23,829 nt of DNA from JALEFZ01 sp039817415. GTDB taxonomy: Bacteria; Bacteroidota; Bacteroidia; J057. Position 1 is the stretch's first letter; each line of letters begins with the position of its first letter. Location of the stretch: the NCBI GenBank assembly GCA_039817415.1, contig JBCBVV010000072.1, positions 1-23,829 on the forward strand, given 5' to 3'. The notes beneath the pieces were generated by a model that made no database searches, was not told the origin of the DNA, and saw only the letters and a list, made by a program, of their open reading frames with translations. Below, piece after piece: positions 17,194 through 23,829 of this stretch. Both the position numbers and the translations under genes were made by a program.

Positions 17194-17958
17194 ATGAGCA
17201 GAGGAAAGTACGACCCTTTGCGTAGCCCGGTACGTTATCGGGACACGCAGGCTCCCCGTATGAAAAGTTTGAAGAGTTGGGGAGTCATCGCGGCGATGGT
17301 CGTAGGAAGTAATGTGGCTACTCATTTTTTATTCAATGGGAACACCTTTACCCCACAGGCAGGTATTCATGCTGTAGCAGAACCTGCATTTTATGCATCC
17401 GGTAACAAGGTAAACCATTCAACAAAAAGTGCAGACTTCTACCTGGCTGACCAGGCTGCACAGTACATCTACGACCTCAATGGCTTCAACCACAAGGTGG
17501 AAGATATTTCTACCAGACTGGGAATCCCCAAAGAATGGCTACTGGCTGTAATCGCACAGGAGTCCAAGTTCAATCCCGGGATCGCCAATTTTGCAGGTAG
17601 TGGAGCAGTAGGCCTGATTCAATTCATGCCTGCCACCGCAAGAGAAATGGGAACTTCGACCTATGAACTCCAACAAATGGGCGCCGAAAATCAGATGGAA
17701 TACGTGTATTTCTATTTGAATACGGTGAAAGATCGCTACGGGAGTTATCGAAGTTTGACAGATCTTTATCTGGGGATCTTGTATCCCAAAGCACGAGGTA
17801 CTGACGCTTGTTATACCCTCTTTGCCAAGCCATCAAAGTCCTATAAGCAAAACGCTGGACTTGATGAAGACAAGGATGGAAAAGTAACCGTCAGCGATAT
17901 AGAAAACCACTTGAAAAGAAAATTTCCAGAGGCCTACATGAAAAACATCACGGCCTAA
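17194..17958 (+). CDS. membrane-anchored SLT-domain lytic transglycosylase-like protein with EF-hand
   Basis: A basic N-terminus (1-27) is followed by one membrane segment (about 29-47), placing the rest outside the cytoplasmic membrane. The SLT/lysozyme-like domain (about 100-205) has the catalytic glutamate candidate Glu123 in AVIAQESKFNP, then SGAVGLIQFMPATAREMG (136-153) and later YLGILYP, the usual order of goose-lysozyme-like transglycosylases that cleave peptidoglycan. Near the C-terminus a canonical 12-residue EF-hand loop, DEDKDGKVTVSD (224-235), suggests calcium binding. The family member is short (254 residues) and lacks LysM repeats. It is monocistronic: a promoter-like site lies upstream and a clear terminator downstream. 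The ATG at 17194 has no Shine-Dalgarno sequence. Activity is inferred from the motif. Confidence 0.85.
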   Translation: MSRGKYDPLRSPVRYRDTQAPRMKSLKSWGVIAAMVVGSNVATHFLFNGNTFTPQAGIHAVAEPAFYASGNKVNHSTKSADFYLADQAAQYIYDLNGFNHKVEDISTRLGIPKEWLLAVIAQESKFNPGIANFAGSGAVGLIQFMPATAREMGTSTYELQQMGAENQMEYVYFYLNTVKDRYGSYRSLTDLYLGILYPKARGTDACYTLFAKPSKSYKQNAGLDEDKDGKVTVSDIENHLKRKFPEAYMKNITA

Positions 17959-18033
17959 ACCCAAGACGTATTCAATTATTTTTCTATCCCTAATACTGTT
18001 GACATGCGAAAACAAGCCAAACTGCGCTATTTT

Positions 18034-18065
18034 AAAATCCCTCCCGAACAAGGAGGGATTTTTTT
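18034..18065 (+). terminator. intrinsic terminator of the transglycosylase-like gene
   Basis: AAAATCCCTCC (18034-18044) pairs perfectly with GGAGGGATTTT (18052-18062) around a 7-base loop, giving an 11-bp stem that runs into seven T residues (18059-18065). It lies between convergent genes; on the minus strand the complementary hairpin is followed by a poorer T stretch, so it may also help end the methyltransferase transcript. Confidence 0.9.
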
Positions 18066-18071
18066 ATGCTC

Positions 18072-18851
18072 CTATTTTCTTAGTTGAATGGACATGATGT
18101 GCTTGCTTACCGCAAATACCCCTTCTCTGTCAATGACCGCTTGAACCTGACCTTTGATCTCCTCATCGTAACCTGGTCTGTAGAACAGAGAATTGCTTAG
18201 GTAGGCCATAAAGGCATCAGCGCTTGGGAAAAATACCTTATTTCTAAGCATAGAAGGCTTGATGCTATTGAATCCCTGTTGAGTTCCCAACTCAACTACC
18301 TCCGGCATAAAACGGTCAAAAACATAATCCATGAAGTCCTCAACCTCATGAAGGGGTCTTATGATATTGAGAAACTCCTGGTTAGTTCCGCTATCTGGAC
18401 CGATGACCCAGAAAATTCCGCCAGGTTTCAGTAAATCATACACGTCTTTGATCAGTTTTTTTAGGTCTTTTGTGTAATACAAGGCATAAGCCGCATAAAT
18501 CAGATCAAAGGAGAATCCTTCCAATTCCTTTAAGGAGTCTAACATGTCAAAACTTCCCTCAACAAGCTGTAATTCAGGAGGAGATTGATAGCTGGATCTT
18601 AAATCTTGAAGACTGTCATTTGATAAATCAAGTCCAAAGAATGTTGATTTGTCGGAAAAAATTCTGCTGAATAAGTGTAATTGTTTGCCATTTCCGCATC
18701 CGAGGTCTAAAACTTTCCCATGTAAGGAAATCTCTGGGATTTGCTGAAAACACCATTCATCAAAATCTTTAAGTGCCTTGTTATTTGCGCTCATTCGCGC
18801 TTTTAGCATGTTGGCTGATTGGATTTCCTTGTCAGATGCTTTAGTTTGCAT
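18072..18851 (-). CDS. class I SAM-dependent methyltransferase
   Basis: A soluble Rossmann-fold methyltransferase of 259 residues. Motif I is VLDLGCGNGK (47-56), the acidic residue ending strand 2 is in FFGLDLSNDSL, and the post-strand motifs DLIYAAYALYYTKDL and LLKPGGIFWVIGPD follow in the expected order (Methyltransf_11/25 type). The C-terminal part carries no recognisable substrate domain, so the target (small molecule, lipid or protein) is unknown. The N-terminal 45 residues are charged and helical. The ATG at 18851 fits the fold. It has no operon partner: the neighbouring minus-strand gene is more than 260 bases away. Confidence 0.85.
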   Translation of the reverse strand: MQTKASDKEIQSANMLKARMSANNKALKDFDEWCFQQIPEISLHGKVLDLGCGNGKQLHLFSRIFSDKSTFFGLDLSNDSLQDLRSSYQSPPELQLVEGSFDMLDSLKELEGFSFDLIYAAYALYYTKDLKKLIKDVYDLLKPGGIFWVIGPDSGTNQEFLNIIRPLHEVEDFMDYVFDRFMPEVVELGTQQGFNSIKPSMLRNKVFFPSADAFMAYLSNSLFYRPGYDEEIKGQVQAVIDREGVFAVSKHIMSIQLRK

Positions 18852-19053
18852 AATTTTTATTCAGAGTTTAGTTGATGAATTTTGATAAAGAAAAGGGGTA
18901 TGGATTTCGGGTCATGTAAGGATATAATCTTTCAAGTCGAAAAATATACCATTCCCACCATGAAACTAACCATTCATGCATGAGCCCCCTTGATATCCAT
19001 AAAAATTCCCCACTTTTGAATCAACAGGTTAAAGTAAAGAATGAGCAAGGGTT

Positions 19054-19096
19054 AGGGTTGACTCGCACGAAAGTGTTTGAGTCCCCTAATTTTTTT
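19054..19096 (+). terminator. hairpin with GAAA tetraloop and T-run in a gene-free stretch
   Basis: On the plus strand AGGG, GACTC and CAC (19054-19068) pair in order with GTG, GAGTC and CCCT (19073-19087), closing on a GAAA tetraloop, with small internal loops (TT; G opposite TTT). Seven T residues follow at 19090-19096. This is the form of an intrinsic terminator on the plus strand, yet no plus-strand gene lies before it; the nearest genes on both sides are on the minus strand. It could end a small RNA transcribed from 18852-19053. Confidence 0.5.
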
Positions 19097-19112
19097 ATAC
19101 CTACCCCAAATC

Positions 19113-20261
19113 TTACTCATCTTTCTGATCATTTCCTTTGTTTTCTTCTTGCTTGAAAAAACCACTCCTTAAATGAAGGTCTCGTTGAGGAAAAGGAATT
19201 TCAATTTGATACTTGCGAAATTCTGACTCGATCTTAAATCTGAGATCACTCATGATATCCTCGTAGTACATGGGATTTCTTGTCCAAAATAGAATCTCAA
19301 AATCAAGGGAAGAATTACCAAAATCTTTGAATCGGATACGTGGAGGAGGACTTTTCAGCACACGATTATGTGCAAGCGCACTTTCCTTCAATACCTTCCT
19401 TACCAAGTTTACATCAGAACCATAGGCAACGCCCACATCTAACCTGAATCTGGTATCCTCATTGGAAAAGGACCAGTTCACCACATTGGTATTGGTAAAC
19501 TTCGCATTAGGGACAATGACAGCCACACCGTCAAGGGTCTCGATGATGGTCGTTCGTAGACGAGTCTCTACGACCTTCCCTTCCAATCCTAAAGAATCTA
19601 TAAACACCATATCTCCTACCTCAATGGTGCGTTCTATAAGGATAATAATGCCACTGGCCACATCTGAGAAGGTAGATTGTAAGGCCAGTCCCACTCCTAC
19701 AAATAGGGCGGCAGAGGAGGCAATAAAAAAGCTGAGGTTGATCTGAAGGTTAGCCAGGATCAATATGATAGCTACTACGTAAATCACATAGCGAATCAAT
19801 TGATAGATAGCCAATCTCCGTCCTAGGTCCTTTTTGGACAGTCCTTCTTCCTCATCTTTCCCTTGGGTAAGTTGGTACTTGGAATAATTAAGAATGATTC
19901 GAGCAATCAATACCACTAAAAGGGCCATGATGACATCAACTGCCTTAATGGTTTTCTTGACTCCATTCTCCTCCCGAAGGGTGATCAGGTCCTGGGTAAG
20001 GAGATTGACTCCGATAAACCTGAAAGCCAAATATATTCCCAGTCCGTAAAGCAAAACACGTATAATGGCCAGCTGCATATTAGCCAGGCCAGCTACATTC
20101 ATGACTTTCTGGAAGGGCTTTCCTCTTTTTACCCACCTTCTGATGAGAAGTTCTAGTAAAATGACCAGGATTAATGTTCCTGCAAAAATACATACTTCGG
20201 CTACCCGAAGTGTATATGCTTCATTTTCCCATAAGACACGATTCCAGATGGTATTCCACAT
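19113..20261 (-). CDS. MscS-family mechanosensitive ion channel
   Basis: A membrane channel that opens under membrane tension to release solutes on osmotic downshift. It has extra N-terminal membrane helices (about 20-42, 60-85, 108-128 and 150-172) before the conserved pore helix. The latter runs through ASSAALFVGVGLALQ (181-195) and FSDVASGIIILIERTIEVGD (198-217), followed by the cytoplasmic beta-domain with VVETRLRTTI and VIVPNAKF (249-256). The N-terminal arrangement is of the larger YnaI/YbdG-like kind rather than the three-helix E. coli MscS; at 382 residues it is intermediate. The acidic and Lys/Gln-rich C-terminal tail is presumably cytoplasmic. It is transcribed away from the ArsB/NhaD-type transporter gene, across a 140-base intergenic region with a promoter-like site and a leader hairpin. 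Confidence 0.9.
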   Translation of the reverse strand: MWNTIWNRVLWENEAYTLRVAEVCIFAGTLILVILLELLIRRWVKRGKPFQKVMNVAGLANMQLAIIRVLLYGLGIYLAFRFIGVNLLTQDLITLREENGVKKTIKAVDVIMALLVVLIARIILNYSKYQLTQGKDEEEGLSKKDLGRRLAIYQLIRYVIYVVAIILILANLQINLSFFIASSAALFVGVGLALQSTFSDVASGIIILIERTIEVGDMVFIDSLGLEGKVVETRLRTTIIETLDGVAVIVPNAKFTNTNVVNWSFSNEDTRFRLDVGVAYGSDVNLVRKVLKESALAHNRVLKSPPPRIRFKDFGNSSLDFEILFWTRNPMYYEDIMSDLRFKIESEFRKYQIEIPFPQRDLHLRSGFFKQEENKGNDQKDE

Positions 20262-20279
20262 GAGTTTGTTTCACTTTGA

Positions 20280-20297
20280 ACAGCATCCTTATGCTGT
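20280..20297 (-). repeat. perfect 7-bp hairpin in the MscS-gene leader
   Basis: On the minus strand ACAGCAT is followed after four bases by ATGCTGT. It sits 19-36 bases before the channel start codon and downstream of the candidate promoter, so it would lie in the 5' untranslated region. It may affect translation or serve as an operator. Confidence 0.4.
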
Positions 20298-20317
20298 GTT
20301 AAAGGCTTCCCTTACTG

Positions 20318-20347
20318 CAAATATAAATTTTTCCGATTTCCTAACAG
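20318..20347 (-). promoter_or_regulatory. candidate promoter of the MscS-family gene
   Basis: Read on the minus strand, TATATTTG (20325-20318) matches TAnnTTTG exactly, and CTG (20347-20345) lies 19 bases upstream as a weak -33 element. The predicted start would leave a leader of roughly 50 bases containing the 7-bp hairpin. Confidence 0.45.
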
Positions 20348-20401
20348 GGAGAATTTGCCTGTGAAAGTCATTATCCCTAACATTGCTCCAATAGCATAGA
20401 C

Positions 20402-21778
20402 ATGATGTTCCTTCTGACTGACCATCCTACCGAAGTAAGTTCATCCATTACTTTTTTACACCTTGGGTTATTGATCCTTATGGTGCTGGCACTTGCCTTC
20501 GAAGAAAAACTTCACGCCAACAAGTCTCTGATCACAGGTATTGCAGCTATTGCCGCTCTAATCATGGGAGAGGTAACGGGTGTGCTGTCTATTTTTAATG
20601 GAAAAGAAGGCCATGTTCCTTTCTACATAGAGTTTATTGACTGGGGGGTAATCGCCATTATTCTAGGTTCTAGCCTCTTTGTCGAGGTTACTTCCAAGAG
20701 CGGCATATTTTCTTGGCTAGCCATTAAGCTTACCAAACTAACCAAAGGAGATCCCTTTAGCTTATTGGTAGCTTACAGTTGGATGACAGTAGTTTTCTCC
20801 GCCTTTCTGAACAATGTAACGGCCATGATCATCGTAGGCTCACTGACGGTGGTATCCCTTGAGAAATTAGGGAAAAGGGACCTGCTGCTAGGGTTTTTGC
20901 TGACCGAAGGCCTATTAACCAATATCGGCGGTTTATTGACGCTTATCTCTTCTGTACCGAATATTATCTTGGGGAATGCCGCTGAAATCAGTTTCGTTAC
21001 CTTCTTTTATATCTCTTCTCCTTATGTGATTGTGGCTACTTTGGCGACTATTTTCTTGGCGAGAAGAAATTTCAATATCAATCGCCTAAAGAGCGAGGAG
21101 GAAAAAGAAGAAGCAGAACGATTGATTGAGGATTTTGACGAGAATGATGGCATCGATTCTAGGGGATTTTTTGTTCTATCCTGGATCATTTTTGGTGCCT
21201 TTATTTTAGTATTGGCTACGACAGATATTATTCCTTATATCAGTGAACTCGGAATCGGCTTTGTGGCGATGGCCTTTGGTGTGTCTATGCTCCTCAAAGT
21301 CAAATCAGATACCCAATCTATTTACGGAAAAACGGACTGGGACCTTATCCTATTTTTTGCCTTCCTTTTTATTGTGATTGGCGTTATGGAATATGCGCAG
21401 GTTCTTCATCTTATTGGAGGGCTAGTAGCTGGTTTGTTAGAATTGGGTGATACGGCAGGACCGCAAGCCTTGCTTTGGTCCTCTGCCATTGCTTCATCTG
21501 TAACGGACAACATTCCTTTAGCTGCGATGCTAGCCAAGACGCTGGAGGCTATGCCTGATTTACAGGAAAACGTCTGGTGGGCAACTATTTATGGGTCCAA
21601 TCTGGGTGGGAATATTACACCTATAGGTTCTGCCTCTACCGTGGTGGCCGTAACGGTGATTGCGAGACAAAAGCTTCAATTGGGCTTTATTGGATTCGTG
21701 AAGGCTGCTGTTCCCTTCGCTTTTGTCCATTTGCTACTCGCCAGTGTGTATGTATTTATCTTGGGAATGCTCATGTAG
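20402..21778 (+). CDS. ArsB/NhaD-family (IT superfamily) transporter, probable Na+/H+ antiporter or anion permease
   Basis: A 458-residue inner-membrane transporter with about 11-12 hydrophobic segments and the two-half layout of CitMHS/ArsB/NhaD proteins. Half one carries VFSAFLNNVTAMIIV (131-145) and TNIGGLLTLISSVPNIILG (173-191). Half two carries SSVTDNIPLAAMLAKTL (365-381) and GSNLGGNITPIGSAS (398-412). An acidic cytoplasmic loop (about 228-252) separates them. The matched half motifs are those of the ion-binding hairpins. Many relatives have Asp where this one has Asn137 (SAFLDNVT in relatives); Asp369 in the second half is kept. The substrate is therefore not certain: sodium, arsenite and carboxylate carriers share this fold. 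Two tandem ATG codons (20402, 20405) could both start. It lies opposite the MscS-type gene, which may point to salt or osmotic adaptation. Confidence 0.85.
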   Translation: MMFLLTDHPTEVSSSITFLHLGLLILMVLALAFEEKLHANKSLITGIAAIAALIMGEVTGVLSIFNGKEGHVPFYIEFIDWGVIAIILGSSLFVEVTSKSGIFSWLAIKLTKLTKGDPFSLLVAYSWMTVVFSAFLNNVTAMIIVGSLTVVSLEKLGKRDLLLGFLLTEGLLTNIGGLLTLISSVPNIILGNAAEISFVTFFYISSPYVIVATLATIFLARRNFNINRLKSEEEKEEAERLIEDFDENDGIDSRGFFVLSWIIFGAFILVLATTDIIPYISELGIGFVAMAFGVSMLLKVKSDTQSIYGKTDWDLILFFAFLFIVIGVMEYAQVLHLIGGLVAGLLELGDTAGPQALLWSSAIASSVTDNIPLAAMLAKTLEAMPDLQENVWWATIYGSNLGGNITPIGSASTVVAVTVIARQKLQLGFIGFVKAAVPFAFVHLLLASVYVFILGMLM

Positions 21779-21846
21779 AGCCAAAAGAATAGAAGATGAT
21801 ATTTGCGAAAAATTATAGTTAACTGTCAATGAGACATTTGATAGTT

Positions 21847-21870
21847 ATGAAAATATATGAGTATTTTCAT
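21847..21870. repeat. 9-bp inverted repeat upstream of the DUF3857 gene
   Basis: ATGAAAATA (21847-21855) is perfectly complemented by TATTTTCAT (21862-21870) across six bases. It ends 19 bases before the DUF3857 start codon. No T-run follows on the plus strand, so it is more likely a leader hairpin or operator than a terminator for the transporter gene. Confidence 0.4.
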
Positions 21871-21889
21871 GCATAAGCATTAACTGACC

Positions 21890-23829
21890 ATGATTACATT
21901 TTTTAAGCACAACATCGCCCTATTGGGCATCCTTCTCATTTTTTCCTTTTCCGTTGCACAAGAAGCTGCTTGGCCAGAACCCGATCCTCTCAAAAAAGTC
22001 AAGGTTGGAAAAATGGATCACAAGTGGCTCAATATGAATAAGTTTGAGCCTGATACTTCTGCCGAGGCAGTAGTTCTGATGGACATTGGGAAAACGGAAA
22101 TGCAGTTTACTGCTAATAATTCCTACACAAATATTACCATCCACAGACGGATTAAAATTCTCAAGGAATCTGCCTTAGATCGGGCTTCTATTTCGCTTAC
22201 TTACCGGACAACAGGTAAAATATCTAAGATTGAAGCCTTTACCTATAACTTGCTTGACAATGGCGAGGTAGAGGTAAGCAAACTTGACAAAGGTGAGATT
22301 TTCGAGGAGAAAGTCACCAAAAGGGTAAAGAACAAGAAATTTACCTTACCAAAGGTAAAGGTAGGCTCGATCATAGAGTACAAATACATCCAAACCATAG
22401 ATGGAGCAAGACAAATGGACTGGGCTTTTCAGGAAAGCATCCCTGTCTTGGTGAGCCAGTATACATTTAGCCATCCCAATGCCTTTGTTTATACCACACT
22501 TCGAAGAGGAGACGTGGAGCGAATGGAAACCTCAGTTAGAGGGTACAACAGAAGAATCATGATATCGTCTGGTAATTCTGTGAACCTGGACTTTGCTGCT
22601 GAAACCTTTACCCTAAAAAATATCCCTAGCTTAAGAGACGAACCTTTTACCACCTCCATGGATGACTTTCGTGCAGGTTTGCGTTTTATCAAGACGGCTG
22701 AGGTTTTTCCAGGCCAGCCTTCTCGGTCAACCATGCCTACTTGGAATAAAATTGCAGAGATATTAAGCAAGGACGAAGATTTTGGCCCTTACCTAGAAAA
22801 AAGAGGGGAGTATAAAAAGTTTGCCGAATCACATGATGGGCTGACAGCAGGGAAGAGCCAAGAACTTGCCATGAAAATATATGGTACTGTTCAGAAAGAA
22901 TTCGAATGGAATGGTAAGTTTGGCTTCTTTGCTTCGACTAGTATCAAGCAATTTCTGGAAGAAAAAAGAGGAAACAGCGGGCAAATCAATCTCTTCCTAA
23001 CCGGTCTGTTCAAACATTTAGGATTTGAAGCCTATCCCGCCATCCTTTCAACACGTGGGAATGGGCAGGTATTTACCGCTTTCCCGCTGTTCAACCAGTT
23101 CGATCATACCATCTGCGTGGTAAAAGTAGGCGAAGAATACCTTACACTGGACGCCTCTGATAAGTTCTGCCGCTTTGCCATGATGCCTACCTCATGTCTA
23201 AATGAAAAGGCTTTCTTGCTGATGGGAGTAAATCCTCAGTGGATCAATATTAAACCTCAATTTCCTCAAAAACAGGTTACAAAGGTTACCATGGAGATTA
23301 GTCCTGAAGCTGTTCTGACAGGAGAAGTGACGTCTTCCTATCAAGATGCCAACGGAGTAAGTGTCCGCCATATGTTTGACGAAACAGAAGAAAAGGAAGA
23401 GGACTTCGCTAAAGAAATGCTTTTTGAAGAAGGCGATGACGTAACAATAGATGACTTCTCGATTAAACATGAAAATCAGGAAGAGCCCTTTGTGATCAAA
23501 ACCGATATTGAAACCTACAGTTTTGCAGACCAAATAGGCGATTTCATTTACCTTAAGCCTATGTTAGGGCAAGGAATGGATGAGAACCCACTCAAGCTTA
23601 AAGAAAGAAAGTTCCCAGTAGACTTCGCCAGAAATGTTCAGTGGGTCAACATGCACAATTTCCGTATTCCTTCTGGCTATGCGGTAGAAAGTGTTCCCAA
23701 GCCTATCAATATGGTTCTGCCTGACAAGAGCGCTGTTTTCCAGTTTCAGGCAATGGCTAATGGACCCTTTATTCAAATACAATCTCGAATCATCATTTCT
23801 AAGGTGAAGTTCGAGCCAGAAGAATACGA
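21890..23829 (+). CDS. secreted DUF3857 / transglutaminase-like protein (3' end beyond window)
   Basis: Open from the ATG at 21890 to the window edge (646 codons), so the C-terminus is missing. A signal peptide (about 1-24, ending FSFSVAQ) implies export to the periplasm or outer surface. A DUF3857 domain follows (about 60-230), recognisable by KFTLPKVKVGSIIEYKY. Next comes a transglutaminase-like domain (about 310-430). Its expected Cys is replaced by Ser363 in GNSGQINLFL, while His406 (FDHTIC) and Asp421 (LDASD) remain, so classical thiol catalysis is unlikely. The following part to residue 646 looks like the beta-rich C-terminal domain of these proteins. Many Bacteroidota carry such proteins, with unknown function. 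It follows the ArsB/NhaD-type transporter gene by 111 bases; the spacing and a hairpin between them suggest separate expression. Confidence 0.88.
   Translation, partial: MITFFKHNIALLGILLIFSFSVAQEAAWPEPDPLKKVKVGKMDHKWLNMNKFEPDTSAEAVVLMDIGKTEMQFTANNSYTNITIHRRIKILKESALDRASISLTYRTTGKISKIEAFTYNLLDNGEVEVSKLDKGEIFEEKVTKRVKNKKFTLPKVKVGSIIEYKYIQTIDGARQMDWAFQESIPVLVSQYTFSHPNAFVYTTLRRGDVERMETSVRGYNRRIMISSGNSVNLDFAAETFTLKNIPSLRDEPFTTSMDDFRAGLRFIKTAEVFPGQPSRSTMPTWNKIAEILSKDEDFGPYLEKRGEYKKFAESHDGLTAGKSQELAMKIYGTVQKEFEWNGKFGFFASTSIKQFLEEKRGNSGQINLFLTGLFKHLGFEAYPAILSTRGNGQVFTAFPLFNQFDHTICVVKVGEEYLTLDASDKFCRFAMMPTSCLNEKAFLLMGVNPQWINIKPQFPQKQVTKVTMEISPEAVLTGEVTSSYQDANGVSVRHMFDETEEKEEDFAKEMLFEEGDDVTIDDFSIKHENQEEPFVIKTDIETYSFADQIGDFIYLKPMLGQGMDENPLKLKERKFPVDFARNVQWVNMHNFRIPSGYAVESVPKPINMVLPDKSAVFQFQAMANGPFIQIQSRIIISKVKFEPEEY

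Noticed and set aside
19058..19087. TTTGAGTCCCC resembles the T-arm end of a tRNA, suggesting a tRNA fragment or attachment site
   Set aside because: The 5' half of a T-stem, an anticodon arm and an acceptor stem are all missing; the terminator-like hairpin explains the sequence better.

Overview
The window reads as ordinary chromosome from a member of the Bacteroidota, most likely a marine or saline-adapted Cytophagales relative. This placement is inferred. It rests on several promoter-like elements of the Bacteroidota type (TTTG/TTG, about 19 bases, TAnnTTTG), few Shine-Dalgarno sequences, PAS-rich and hybrid histidine kinases, a secreted DUF3857/transglutaminase-like protein of the kind common in this phylum, and moderate, AT-leaning composition. 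No rRNA, tRNA, CRISPR array, phage or intact insertion sequence was seen.

Left part (1-3740): about 385 bases without a gene, then on the minus strand uup (ABC-F ATPase), a broken DUF2281-type antitoxin relic, and purC (SAICAR synthase). Middle (3876-7101): a plus-strand ravA-viaA pair encoding a MoxR-type AAA+ ATPase and its VWA partner. This is followed by a DMT/EamA transporter and a soluble four-PAS histidine kinase. Next (10593-14630) comes nuoK-nuoL-nuoM, three membrane subunits of respiratory complex I, without nuoN or any other nuo gene beside them. A membrane-bound hybrid histidine kinase with two receiver domains follows (14721-16937), then a membrane-anchored lytic-transglycosylase-like protein with a C-terminal EF-hand, closed by a clear terminator.

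Right part (18072-23829): on the minus strand, a SAM-dependent methyltransferase and an MscS-type channel; on the plus strand, an ArsB/NhaD-family transporter and a DUF3857 protein that runs off the right edge.

The most suggestive biology is the linkage of ravA-viaA to complex I genes, because RavA-ViaA is reported to interact with complex I in E. coli. Other points are the isolated nuoKLM set (whose subunits are homologues of MrpC, MrpA and MrpD), the twice-frameshifted antitoxin relic, and a hairpin plus T-run in a gene-free stretch that could end a small RNA. I did not see a clearly new multi-gene system.
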